Below, in pieces: positions 34,967-43,476 of a stretch of 64,000 nucleotides of DNA (position 1 is its first letter; every line of letters starts with the position of its first letter). The position numbers and the translations under genes are program-made. This DNA comes from Microlunatus soli (lineage in GTDB: Bacteria > Actinomycetota > Actinomycetes > Propionibacteriales > Propionibacteriaceae). A model generated the notes under the pieces. It ran no database searches. It worked only from the letters and a program-made list of their open reading frames with translations, and was not told the DNA's origin. The stretch spans positions 5,642,001 to 5,706,000 of the forward strand of contig NZ_LT629772.1 in assembly GCF_900105385.1 (NCBI RefSeq). Reading direction: 5' to 3'.

Positions 34967-36526
34967 GTGCGCAAGCCGTTGAGTTCCCCCACACTGACCG
35001 ATCGCCCGGCCTCCAAGGGCATGCGAACGACGTTCGCGATCTTCTCCGGCATCGAGCGAGTCGGTAACAAACTTCCGCATCCGTTCTGGCTGTTCTGGAT
35101 CCTGGCCGCGGTTGTCGCCGTCCTCAGCGCGATCCTGGCCGGCCTGGACGTATCGGTGATCAGCCCGGCCGACAACAAACCCGTGGTGATCAAGTCGCTC
35201 CTGTCGGCCGAGGGGCTGCAGACGATGATCGGCGACATCGTCGACAACTATGCGTCGTTTCCGCCGCTGGCAACGATCCTGACCACGATGTTGGGGATCG
35301 TGATCGCCGAGCGTTCCGGGCTCTTCGACACGGCGCTGCGGCTGACGATCACCCGGATGCCGGCCCGATTCGTCACCTTCGGGCTGTCCTTCGCAGCCAT
35401 GATCAGCCACGTCGCGGGCGATGCCGCCTACGTCACGTTGATCCCACTCGGTGCGATCATCTTCCGTGCGGTCGGCAAGTCGCCGGTGCTCGGCGCGATC
35501 GTTGCGTTCGTCTCGATCTCTGCCGGCTACGACGCGTCACCGTCGCTGACCACCACCGACGTGCTGCTCAGCTCGATCACGACCGCGGCCGCGCACACCA
35601 TTGACGAATCGATCACCGTGACGCCGGTGGCCAACTACTTCTTCGGACTGGCCTCGTCGCTGCTGATCGCGGTCACGATCACCGTTGTGGTGGAGACCGT
35701 GTTGGCCAAGCGGCCCGATCTGCACGTCGACGAGGACTACGTCGCCGACGAGGAGGGCGACGCCAAACAGCTGGAGATCTCGGCGAAGCAGCGGGCGGCG
35801 TTGCGCTGGTCGTTGATCTTCGGCCTGGTCTACATCGCCGCGGTCGTGGCCGTTCTGATCCCGCACGGCTCGCCGTTCCGTGGCGAAGAAGCCAGCATTC
35901 TGGAGTCGCCGATCTTTTCCGGGATGGCGGGCGTGATCGGGTTGCTGTTCGCCGGGATGGGCGCGATCTACGGTGCCGTGTCCGGCAGCTATGCCGGACC
36001 CAAGGACCTCATCGCCGCCATGATCCAGGGTTTCAAGAACATGGCGCCGATCCTGGTGCTGTTCTTTGCGATCTCGCAGTTCCTGGCCTACTTCAAGTGG
36101 ACCGGGATCGGCGAGGTGATGGCGATCAAGGGCGCCGAGCTGCTCAAGGGTGCGTCCGCGCCGGGCTGGCTGATCCTGCTCGGGATGGCGGTGATCATCT
36201 CGATCATGAACTTCGTGATCACCTCCGGCTCGGCGATGTGGTCGCTGGCGGCGCCGATCTTCGTACCGATGCTGCTGCTCCTCGGGATCGAACCGGCGAC
36301 CACCCAGGCCGCCTATCGGGTCGCCGATTCGGTCACCAACTGCGTGACACCGATGAGCCCCTACTTCGTGATGGCGCTCGGTTTCATCCAGCAATACCGC
36401 AAGTCGGCAGGGATCGGCACGCTGGCGTCGTTCACGATGCCGTTGGCCGCGGTGGTCTGGGTGGTCTGGATGGCGTTCTTCCTTGCCTGGTACGTGATCG
36501 GGATCCCGTTCGGACCGGCCGGCTGA
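34967..36526 (+). CDS. AbgT-family transporter (p-aminobenzoyl-glutamate type)
   Basis: The 519-residue protein has about a dozen membrane segments and the AbgT-family hallmarks NKLPHPFWLFW near the N terminus, AERSGLFDTALR, HVAGDAAYVTLIPLGAIIF and ITSGSAMWSLAAPIFVPM. Members import the folate fragment p-aminobenzoyl-glutamate or export sulfonamides by a proton/sodium gradient. The GTG start has AGGAAG too close to it, so ATG 35021 is an alternative. The nine-base gap from cobK strongly suggests co-transcription with cobalamin genes. Confidence 0.88.
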   Translation: MRKPLSSPTLTDRPASKGMRTTFAIFSGIERVGNKLPHPFWLFWILAAVVAVLSAILAGLDVSVISPADNKPVVIKSLLSAEGLQTMIGDIVDNYASFPPLATILTTMLGIVIAERSGLFDTALRLTITRMPARFVTFGLSFAAMISHVAGDAAYVTLIPLGAIIFRAVGKSPVLGAIVAFVSISAGYDASPSLTTTDVLLSSITTAAAHTIDESITVTPVANYFFGLASSLLIAVTITVVVETVLAKRPDLHVDEDYVADEEGDAKQLEISAKQRAALRWSLIFGLVYIAAVVAVLIPHGSPFRGEEASILESPIFSGMAGVIGLLFAGMGAIYGAVSGSYAGPKDLIAAMIQGFKNMAPILVLFFAISQFLAYFKWTGIGEVMAIKGAELLKGASAPGWLILLGMAVIISIMNFVITSGSAMWSLAAPIFVPMLLLLGIEPATTQAAYRVADSVTNCVTPMSPYFVMALGFIQQYRKSAGIGTLASFTMPLAAVVWVVWMAFFLAWYVIGIPFGPAG

Positions 36527-36530
36527 GACG

Positions 36531-37133
36531 TCAGGCGGCGGTGATGTCCACATCCGAGCAGCTGTAGAACGCGTTCGCAGTGTCGGCGACGGTCCACACG
36601 CTCAGGATCAGATGGTGGCCGGACTTGCCGGTCGGGATCGTTCCGGCCTGGCTGAGACCGGACGTCGGCTTGTCACCGTTCATCGGTACGGTCAGGAACG
36701 GCTCGGGCTCCAGGTCGTCACGGGTCAGCGGCTTGGTCGGATCCCAACCGTCCTTAGTGATGAAGTACTCGAATTTGTCGGTGGAGTGTTCGGCGGTGAA
36801 CGTCCATTCGAAGGTGTAGCCCTGGCCGGCCGTCAGTTTGGTGGTCGGCCAGTTGCCGTCCCGCGGATCGTCCAGCTGCGCGAACCGTTCGATCCCTCCG
36901 GAACAGATCGAGCCGTCAGCCGGTCCGCTTTCGGGGAAGCCCTTCGGCGCCTCGACGCTCTGCGGCTCGTACATGATGTCGCCGCATTCGGCGTAGCTGC
37001 CCTGGTCGGCACAGGTTGACTGCCGATCGGCCGGCTGAACGCTCCAACCGTGGGCGGAGGCCTGCTGGCTGCTGAGTGCGAAAGCGGGTAGAGCGAGAGC
37101 GACAGCCATCGCAAGCTTGGTGCGGACGCGCAT
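36531..37133 (-). CDS. AA10 lytic polysaccharide monooxygenase (secreted, chitin/cellulose-active family)
   Basis: The 200-residue preprotein has a Sec signal peptide ending ASA at residue 27, which exposes His28 as the mature N terminus (HGWS). His28 and His116 (FTAEHS) would form the copper histidine brace, and the C-terminal NAFYSCSDVDI supplies the axial aromatic residue of AA10. The enzyme oxidatively cuts chitin or cellulose outside the cell. No carbohydrate-binding module is attached. The GAAGGGAA site supports the start. It converges with the AbgT gene with a four-base gap. Confidence 0.93.
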   Translation of the reverse strand: MRVRTKLAMAVALALPAFALSSQQASAHGWSVQPADRQSTCADQGSYAECGDIMYEPQSVEAPKGFPESGPADGSICSGGIERFAQLDDPRDGNWPTTKLTAGQGYTFEWTFTAEHSTDKFEYFITKDGWDPTKPLTRDDLEPEPFLTVPMNGDKPTSGLSQAGTIPTGKSGHHLILSVWTVADTANAFYSCSDVDITAA

Positions 37134-37400
37134 CGAGAAATTCCCTTCGGAGATTGATGAATTCCGCCGGACCGTAGCACCGGCGGTCGCCGAATATCCA
37201 TTATCAAAGGGCTCTGCATATTTGCAGACTGTGCACCGAAAATGATCTTGGGAGCGTCGGTGCTGAGGAGTCCGAAAGCCCTCACTGAGCGCCCGACAGT
37301 GCAAACCGAACCCAAAGCTGGCGTCGCGTGTTGCCACAGCATTCCGGCAGCTGGGACGGTCGTCGCCTCGCGTGCAGTCGCCCGGTTTGCGCAATCGGAG
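37134..37400 (-). promoter_or_regulatory. Promoter region of the polysaccharide monooxygenase gene
   Basis: This is the longest gene-free stretch. Minus-strand -10 box GATAAT lies at 37200-37205. A palindrome TCTGCA-TATT-TGCAGA (37213-37228) covers the expected -35 position, so it may be a repressor or activator site. I see nothing recognisable between about 37240 and 37400. Confidence 0.5.
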
Positions 37401-37919
37401 TCAGGTCACTGGCGGTTGGTCACCGAGTGGCCAGAACGCGGTGATCGATCGCAGCGGTCGGCTGCAATCGAGGACGGCGAGTGCGGTGAGATCCATCGAG
37501 TCGCCGGGACAGACCCGGTCGCCGTTGTGGGCATGCGTGACATGCGGGCGGTATCCGTCGCCGTGGTAGGCAAGCTGGATCGGCAGCGCCGCCGCTTGTC
37601 GGGCGGCCTCGAGCAGAGAAAGGTGCAGCGTCCGGAGTTGGTCCGAGATCTCGATGGTCGTCACTCCGACATCCGCGGCCGCACCGAAATGGTCGTAGTC
37701 CGCAGCGGTCGCGGTCATCGGTTTCGTGGCGTTTGCGATCCGTCGGAATGCGGTCAGGACCGCGGACAAGTTCGCCTGCGGCACGCGGATCTTCGGCAGC
37801 GTCGTCAGATGCAGCGGAACTGTGCCTTGCTCGAAATGATCGCCGACGCTGATCGGCGCCAGCGGGGCAATGACGACCAATTCGTGGTCAGCTGCTGGTC
37901 TCGGGCTGGGGGCTTTCAC
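37401..37919 (-). CDS. 2H phosphoesterase / 2'-5' RNA ligase-like protein
   Basis: The 172-residue protein carries the two HxT motifs of the 2H superfamily: HLT at residues 37-39 and HVT at 126-128, with matching spacing. Members hydrolyse or ligate 2'-5' bonds or cyclic phosphates in RNA and nucleotides; some handle ADP-ribose cyclic phosphates. The substrate here is unknown. The GTG start overlaps the stop of the CofE-like gene (GTGA), so the two are translationally coupled, which suggests a shared pathway. Confidence 0.75.
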   Translation of the reverse strand: MKAPSPRPAADHELVVIAPLAPISVGDHFEQGTVPLHLTTLPKIRVPQANLSAVLTAFRRIANATKPMTATAADYDHFGAAADVGVTTIEISDQLRTLHLSLLEAARQAAALPIQLAYHGDGYRPHVTHAHNGDRVCPGDSMDLTALAVLDCSRPLRSITAFWPLGDQPPVT

Positions 37920-38662
37920 CGCTGGCTCCTGCCGTCGATCTTGTTGGCGTCGTGTAATGCATCGCCGATGCGAGCGGTGGGATCGTAGGCGTACTCGACG
38001 CCTCGAACGATAGCGACGGGTCGACCGGCGGATCGCTGTCCCATCATGACGGCCGCGGCTGCTGCCAGCATGTCGCAGAGTGTCTCGTCGCCGTGACTGG
38101 TGCGCAGTGGTGTGATGCCGTGGACACCGACGGCGACCTGGGTCGCTCCGCGTTTGTCCGGGCGACCATCGCTGTCGGTGATGATCACACTGACCTGGCG
38201 TCCCGTCGCGACCCGAAGGTGAGCTGCGATGCCGGCTGCACTGGCGTCAGGATCGGTCGGCAGGAGAAGGACTGCATCGGGCCCGGCCGAGTCGACGCCC
38301 GCACTTGTCAGCACGAGTCCGTTCGGCAGCCAGCCGGAGATGTGGTCACCGGAGACGGCGACGCGACGGCCGGTCGGGTCAGCCGTCTGGTCGATGATCG
38401 TCTGCACGACACGGGCGTCCCTGCGAGGGATCTGTGCCTGCAGCCGGAGTGCGCATTCGGTCGGTGTGATGGTGTCGAGGGCGGTCCTGCGACCTTCTGC
38501 CACGGAGATGATCTTGGACGCCACGCAGATGACATCGCCGTTCGCGAGCTCGCGGCCGGTCGCTGCCAGTGCGTCGGCGATGACCTGACCGACGTCGTCG
38601 CCCGGTTGAATGTCCCCGATGCCGTTCAGGGCCGTGACTGTGTACGAAGCGTCGCCGGACAT
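37916..38662 (-). CDS. CofE-like (coenzyme F420-0:L-glutamate ligase family) protein
   Basis: The 248-residue protein fits the F420_ligase fold: IGDIQPGDDVGQVIADAL, ANGDVICVASKIISVAEGR, a retained AGVDS, and LLPTDPDASAAGIAAHL. It differs from true CofE/FbiB at conserved spots: TSAGVD in place of ANAGVD, and DSDGRPDKRGATQVA in place of the usual DTFGRPWRxGQTDVA. It may add glutamate to F420-0 or act on another substrate. It is coupled to a 2H phosphoesterase and far from cofC. A palindrome sits directly before its ATG. Confidence 0.75.
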   Translation of the reverse strand: MSGDASYTVTALNGIGDIQPGDDVGQVIADALAATGRELANGDVICVASKIISVAEGRRTALDTITPTECALRLQAQIPRRDARVVQTIIDQTADPTGRRVAVSGDHISGWLPNGLVLTSAGVDSAGPDAVLLLPTDPDASAAGIAAHLRVATGRQVSVIITDSDGRPDKRGATQVAVGVHGITPLRTSHGDETLCDMLAAAAAVMMGQRSAGRPVAIVRGVEYAYDPTARIGDALHDANKIDGRSQR

Positions 38663-38664
38663 GG

Positions 38665-38679
38665 CTGACAGTCTGTCAG
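38665..38679. promoter_or_regulatory. 15-bp palindrome at the CofE-like gene start
   Basis: CTGACAG-T-CTGTCAG lies two bases upstream of the ATG on the coding (minus) strand. No Shine-Dalgarno is present, so the transcript may be leaderless with the palindrome overlapping the -10 region, as expected for a repressor site. Confidence 0.5.
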
Positions 38680-38769
38680 TGGAGGGGCTGATCAGTTCAG
38701 TTCACGATCAGTTCCCCTGGCAGACGCCGGGCTCGGCGGCTGCCCGATCGCCGGGCGCAGATGGTCGCT

Positions 38770-40494
38770 TCAGGCGGAGGGTGGTGTGGGCGCAGCGTAT
38801 TGCCAGATGTGTTGGGCGAAGTCGCCGCGACCGAGGTCGTGGCTGCCGGTCGCGTCGACCAGGAACACTGTGCCTTCTGGCGCCCGGAACAGGAACGTTC
38901 CGGGCTCGGCTCGTCGCCGTTTCCACAGTCCGTGGGTGATCACATTGTGCTCCCGCCGCCCGTTCGGGCCGAGCTTGTCTTCCCGGGTTTGGGCTGGGAG
39001 GCCGTCGACGTAGGGGATGTTGTGGTCAAGATCAAGATGCTGTCCGACGGACCCGGAGAACGGGAACATGCTGCCCGGATACTTCAAGAACAAGCGTTCC
39101 CGCATGGCCCTCGGGATCTCATACGAATCCACCGGTGTCAGGTCCGCCGACAGGTCGATGACGGGTTTGACGGTGATGTTGCAGTCTCCGAGCCAGTCGG
39201 CGACCAGGGTGGAGATCATCGGGCCGATGTTCTCGACCCGGGTGACGCCGAGTCCGGTGTCCAGGGTCTCTGTGGCGATGTGGACATACAGGGTGGCGTT
39301 GGGTCGGAACTTGGCCGGGTCGATCCGCCCGATCGCTCGGATCGCGAGCTCGGCGAGTTGTCGATCCTGATCAACACGCGGCAACCGTGGCGACGAGTCG
39401 TCTTGGTCGAGTGCATCGGCGGCCGGGTCGGGTGGCAGCAGATCATCGTGATCATCACGCCCGCCGAGCGGCCCGTCGGTGGTTGGGCTGTCGGTGGCTT
39501 GGCTGTCGGTGGTCGGATCGCTGGGTTCTCGATCGTCGTCTGCAGAACCAGTGGTTGAGACAACGTCAGCTGCAGCATCCTGCCCGGTCGGGCAGGCGCC
39601 GCCCATCGGCCGCGGGAGCAAGGAGTCGTCGTCGGGATCGGGGTCGAACAGGGTAGGTTCGGTGTCTTCGGCGATCATCCGGACCGCATCGAGTGGGTTG
39701 GCCAGCACGTCGATGGCGGCGGCCATTCGTTCGTCCTTGCTGCCGGTGTGGCCGCGGCGGGCGAGGATGTCGGCGATCCGGGTCACCTGGGCGTAGAACC
39801 GGATGATGGCCGGAGTCTTGGCCTTGATGAACATTCCTTTGATGCCGTGCTGGTTGCTCTGGTTGATCCAGACCCCGACCTCCTGCGCCGCCTGCTCGGC
39901 CAACTTCTTGATGGTGACCGCGTCGACCCGGATGATGATCGCCTCGAGCTGACTCAACAACCGGCCATAGCTGAACCGACCAACGAAGTCGGCGATCGAC
40001 CGGTCCACATCCAACGCCTGCTCCAGGGTCAGGTGTCGGGTCTGCCGGGCGATGGTCTGACCGTCCAGGCCGTCGATCTCATAGCGACACAACCTTGCCC
40101 ATACCCGCGGCAAGCGGTGCCGCAGGTCGAGGGCGTCGGCGATCATCCGTTCGGCGGTGCCGGTGGGCTTGTGCAGGTGGGCAGCGAGGTCGGTGACGCA
40201 GAACCGGGTGACCTCGGGAGTGCCGTCACCACCGGGCCGGATCGGCCGGTCACCACCGGGGATGGCGAGTTGGTGGGGTGCGATGCTGTCGGCGGGGAAT
40301 CGGTCGGCCCAGTTGGCGATGCTGATCAGTCGGGAGTTCAGTCCGACGCGGACCAGCCAATCCGATGCGGTGACTTGGTCGAGGAGTTGATCGGTGGCCA
40401 GGCAGGCCGGGTCGACACCCACACCCCTCAGGGCGGTGCGCATCAGCCCGCTGCCATCGATCATGTGATCAACACTAGACACGAGGTCTGACAC
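38770..40494 (-). CDS. DUF222 domain-containing HNH endonuclease-like protein (13E12 type)
   Basis: The 574-residue protein has an N-terminal DUF222 region (about 1-260), a low-complexity Asp/Ser/Thr/Pro linker (about 275-370) and a C-terminal HNH nuclease motif (DLDHNIPYV ... GRREHNVITHGLWKRR, about residues 490-535). Such proteins occur in many copies in actinobacterial genomes, often with little known role; mobile-element origin and DNA cleavage have been suggested. The start may be the GTG at 40494 or the ATG ten codons later. Confidence 0.88.
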   Translation of the reverse strand: MSDLVSSVDHMIDGSGLMRTALRGVGVDPACLATDQLLDQVTASDWLVRVGLNSRLISIANWADRFPADSIAPHQLAIPGGDRPIRPGGDGTPEVTRFCVTDLAAHLHKPTGTAERMIADALDLRHRLPRVWARLCRYEIDGLDGQTIARQTRHLTLEQALDVDRSIADFVGRFSYGRLLSQLEAIIIRVDAVTIKKLAEQAAQEVGVWINQSNQHGIKGMFIKAKTPAIIRFYAQVTRIADILARRGHTGSKDERMAAAIDVLANPLDAVRMIAEDTEPTLFDPDPDDDSLLPRPMGGACPTGQDAAADVVSTTGSADDDREPSDPTTDSQATDSPTTDGPLGGRDDHDDLLPPDPAADALDQDDSSPRLPRVDQDRQLAELAIRAIGRIDPAKFRPNATLYVHIATETLDTGLGVTRVENIGPMISTLVADWLGDCNITVKPVIDLSADLTPVDSYEIPRAMRERLFLKYPGSMFPFSGSVGQHLDLDHNIPYVDGLPAQTREDKLGPNGRREHNVITHGLWKRRRAEPGTFLFRAPEGTVFLVDATGSHDLGRGDFAQHIWQYAAPTPPSA

Positions 40495-40689
40495 TTTGTG
40501 CCGGCCTGGATCCCAGCCCTGCTTGAAGATCCGACTTGGTGATCTCGGACTGTCCGGTCACTTGATCTTGGTCCGTGCGGTCTCGCGTTTGGCGTCGTTG
40601 ACGAGAGTATTCGGCGCAGTCGCAGTGTCGAGACGGTCCGGTCCCGCCCGGGCACTATTCGGTTGCGGGCGACTCACTGGGTGGCAACG

Positions 40690-41313
40690 ATGACGACCAT
40701 GAGCTTGCGCCTCCAGATCGTCGTGTTCGACGGGTTCGATGAGATCGACGTGTTCGGGCCGTACGAGATGTTGTCCGTCCCCGGCATCGCCGTCGAGCTG
40801 GCAACGGTCGGCGGATCGACGACGGTCCGCTCGATGCGTGGCATCGTGATCGAACCGGAGACGACCCTCGACCGCTGCGACGGGATCATCGTTCCGGGCG
40901 GTGGTTGGGGCAACCGGGCCGACGCCGGCGCCTGGGGTGAGGCACAGCGCGGCGATCTCGCGGCCCGGTTGATCGAGCTGGAGCCGGACATGCCGTGGAT
41001 CGCCTCGGTCTGCAGTGGCGGCATGCTGCTGGCCTCGGCCGGTTTGTTGGCCGGCAGGCCGGCGACCACCAATCGCAGCTGCTACGACGACCTCCGCCCG
41101 TTGGTCGGCGAGGTGATCGACGAGCGGGTTGTCGACGACGGCAATCGGATCACCGCCGGTGCACTGTTCTGTGGCGCCGACCTCGGCCTGTGGATCATCG
41201 AACGCGAGCTCGGCACAGCAGCGGCCGATCGGGCGGCAGCCGGCAAGGCGTATCAGCGGCAGGGGAGGGTCTGGCATTCCGGCAACCACCCGATCGTGAC
41301 GCGCTCGGAATAG
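40690..41313 (+). CDS. DJ-1/PfpI family (class I amidotransferase-like) protein
   Basis: A 207-residue protein with LQIVVFDGFDEIDVFGPYEML at the N terminus and the nucleophile elbow ASVCSGGMLLASAG (Cys108), typical of DJ-1/PfpI proteins such as isonitrile hydratase-like and ThiJ-like enzymes. The family includes hydrolases, hydratases and stress chaperones; which applies here is unclear. The start is ATG 40690 with GGTGG upstream; ATG 40699 is possible. It lies 86 bp before the OYE-family gene. Confidence 0.88.
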   Translation: MTTMSLRLQIVVFDGFDEIDVFGPYEMLSVPGIAVELATVGGSTTVRSMRGIVIEPETTLDRCDGIIVPGGGWGNRADAGAWGEAQRGDLAARLIELEPDMPWIASVCSGGMLLASAGLLAGRPATTNRSCYDDLRPLVGEVIDERVVDDGNRITAGALFCGADLGLWIIERELGTAAADRAAAGKAYQRQGRVWHSGNHPIVTRSE

Positions 41314-41399
41314 CGGGCGACGGCACGAGGTTGGGGCAGTTGTCCGGCACTGTGCGCCGGGCCGAGATCTTTTCGTCCCGATGAAGGAGTTCCGCCCCG

Positions 41400-42488
41400 A
41401 TGAGCCTGCTGTTCGAGCCGTACCAGTTGCGTTCGGTCACCTTCCCCAATCGGATCTGGGTGGCGCCGATGTGTCAGTACAGCGCGGCATCGGAAGGTAC
41501 CGCGACCGGGGTTCCGAACGACTGGCACTTCGCCCATCTCGCAGCCCGGGCAACCGGTGGCGCCGGACTGGTGATGACCGAGGCGACCGCGGTCAGCGCG
41601 GTCGGCAGGATCAGCCCGCAGGACCTGGGGATCTGGAACGACCAGCAGGCCGACGCATTCACCCGGATCACCTCCTTCATCGGCTCCCAGGGCGCGGTGC
41701 CGGCGATCCAGCTGGCGCATGCCGGACGCAAGGCATCCACCGCGCAACCGTGGAACGGTGGCGGCCCGGTCGGGCCCGACGACGGCGGTTGGCAGCCGGT
41801 CGGGCCGAGCCCGGTGCCGTTCAGCGACGGCTTCCCGACGCCCCATGAGCTCACCGTCGACGAGATCGCCGAGATGGTGGCGCAGTTCCGTACCGCAGCC
41901 GCCCGAGCGCTGGCCGCCGGATTCCGGGTCGCCGAGGTGCACGGCGCCCACGGCTATCTGGTTCATCAGTTCCTGTCGCCGGTCAGCAATCGGCGGACCG
42001 ATGACTACGGCGGCAGCTTCGACAACCGGATCCGGCTCGCTCTGGAGATCACCGATGCGGTGCGCTCGGTCTGGCCCGAAGAGCTGCCGGTGTTGTTCCG
42101 GGTGTCGGCGACCGATTGGCTGGCCGACGGCGCCGGTCCGGCCTGGACCGCCGATGAGACCGTCGAGCTGGCCCGCCGACTGAAACAGCACGGTGTCGAT
42201 CTGATCGACACCTCCAGTGGTGGCAACGTCGCCGGTGTCAGTATCCCGCTGGAGCCCGGCTACCAGGTCCCGTTCGCCAGCCGGATCCGAGACGAGGCAG
42301 GGATCCCGGCGGGCGCGGTCGGGCTGATCACCGAGCCGGTCCAGGCGGAGAAGATCATCGCCGACGGCGAGGCCGACGTCATCCTGCTGGCCCGCGAGTT
42401 GCTCCGTGACCCGTATTGGCCGTTGCATGCCGCCCGTGAGCTCGGCGGTGAGATCAGGGTCCCCGAACAGTACGCCCGGGCCTTCTGA
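41400..42488 (+). CDS. NADH:flavin oxidoreductase (Old Yellow Enzyme, YqjM-like)
   Basis: The 362-residue FMN-binding TIM barrel shows RIWVAPMCQYSA, the catalytic IQLAHAGRKAS, HGAHGYLVHQFLSP and the C-terminal ADVILLARELLRDPYWP. These are features of the thermophilic-like OYE class that reduces alkenes conjugated to carbonyl or nitro groups. AAGGAG is placed 12 bases before the ATG. An AraC-type regulator converges from the other side. Confidence 0.94.
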   Translation: MSLLFEPYQLRSVTFPNRIWVAPMCQYSAASEGTATGVPNDWHFAHLAARATGGAGLVMTEATAVSAVGRISPQDLGIWNDQQADAFTRITSFIGSQGAVPAIQLAHAGRKASTAQPWNGGGPVGPDDGGWQPVGPSPVPFSDGFPTPHELTVDEIAEMVAQFRTAAARALAAGFRVAEVHGAHGYLVHQFLSPVSNRRTDDYGGSFDNRIRLALEITDAVRSVWPEELPVLFRVSATDWLADGAGPAWTADETVELARRLKQHGVDLIDTSSGGNVAGVSIPLEPGYQVPFASRIRDEAGIPAGAVGLITEPVQAEKIIADGEADVILLARELLRDPYWPLHAARELGGEIRVPEQYARAF

Positions 42489-42549
42489 ACTCGAAGCCTC
42501 ACCCGAACGGGCGAATCGACCCGGGCCGGGGACCGGTCCGTGCGCAGGT

Positions 42550-43374
42550 TCAGCTCGGCTCGTCGGCCGGGATCGGTCGGCGGCGGTAGGCGCGCGGGCT
42601 GAGGCCGTACTGCCGCTTGAACCGGGCGGAGAAGTAGAGCGGGTCGGCGTACCCGACCTCGGCGGCCACCGCACCGACCGGCCGGGACGTCAGGTCGAGC
42701 AACTGCGCGGCCAACAGCATCCGGCGCTGCTCGACGAACCCCAACGGGCTCAGCCCGAGTTGGCTGCGGAACAGATGTGAGATTCGCGACTCCGACAGGT
42801 CGACGATCCGGGCCAGGTCGGCCAGCGTCCACTGCCGCCGCAGATCCTCCTCCACCGTCCGGACGACATCGCGGACCCGGGGATCGAGCGGTTGGGTGAG
42901 CGGATTGGCCAGGTCACACCACAACAGGGCCGCCTCCAGCCGATTCAGACCGAGCAGGCCGCTCTGCCGCAGCAGACTGTGACTCCAGCGGACAGCGTCG
43001 GCCAGATTGGTCTCCACCTGTTCGCGGATGTTGCCGTCGACGGTCAGCTGGTGCAGGCCGGGGGAGAGCGCAGGCCAGTCCAGCAGCGATCGCCAATCGC
43101 TGCGGGCCCGGAAGTGGGCGAAGTAGAACTGCCAGCGGCCGGCGTCCGGGTCGGTCCGGTAGTCGTGCGGGGTCCCGGGTGTGATCAGCGTGACCTGGCC
43201 GGGCTCCGCCCGATGAACCTGCTCGCCGTCGCCGAAACGGCCGGCGCCGGCCAGGGTGTGGATCAGCAGCCAGTCGTCGGTGCCACGGGAGCGGAACGTC
43301 GCATAATCGGCGTCCTCGTCGAAATGACCGGCCGAGATGCGCACATAGACCGGGATGATCGCCTCGCTGCGCAC
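42550..43374 (-). CDS. AraC-family transcriptional regulator
   Basis: The 274-residue protein has an N-terminal cupin-like sensor (WLLIHTLAGAGRF...VTLITPGTPHDYRT) and a C-terminal double helix-turn-helix from about residue 165 (TLADLARIVDLSESRISHLF, GYADPLYFSARFKRQYG). This layout is that of carbohydrate-responsive activators. No sugar genes adjoin it, so its targets are unknown; the neighbouring reductase is one candidate. Start GTG. Confidence 0.93.
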   Translation of the reverse strand: MRSEAIIPVYVRISAGHFDEDADYATFRSRGTDDWLLIHTLAGAGRFGDGEQVHRAEPGQVTLITPGTPHDYRTDPDAGRWQFYFAHFRARSDWRSLLDWPALSPGLHQLTVDGNIREQVETNLADAVRWSHSLLRQSGLLGLNRLEAALLWCDLANPLTQPLDPRVRDVVRTVEEDLRRQWTLADLARIVDLSESRISHLFRSQLGLSPLGFVEQRRMLLAAQLLDLTSRPVGAVAAEVGYADPLYFSARFKRQYGLSPRAYRRRPIPADEPS

Positions 43375-43476
43375 CCCGCGAGCTTATCGAGGCGTAGTGG
43401 CCGGCACGGCGATATTCCGCCCCGGGCGGCGTGTAGACGAAGAGCCTGACCGGCCCGATGGCGTACGTTATGAGGC

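Noticed and set aside
37134..37400. Possible small gene or RNA in the longest gap
   Set aside because: No frame with a start, ribosome site and protein-like composition; apart from the promoter elements nothing could be supported.
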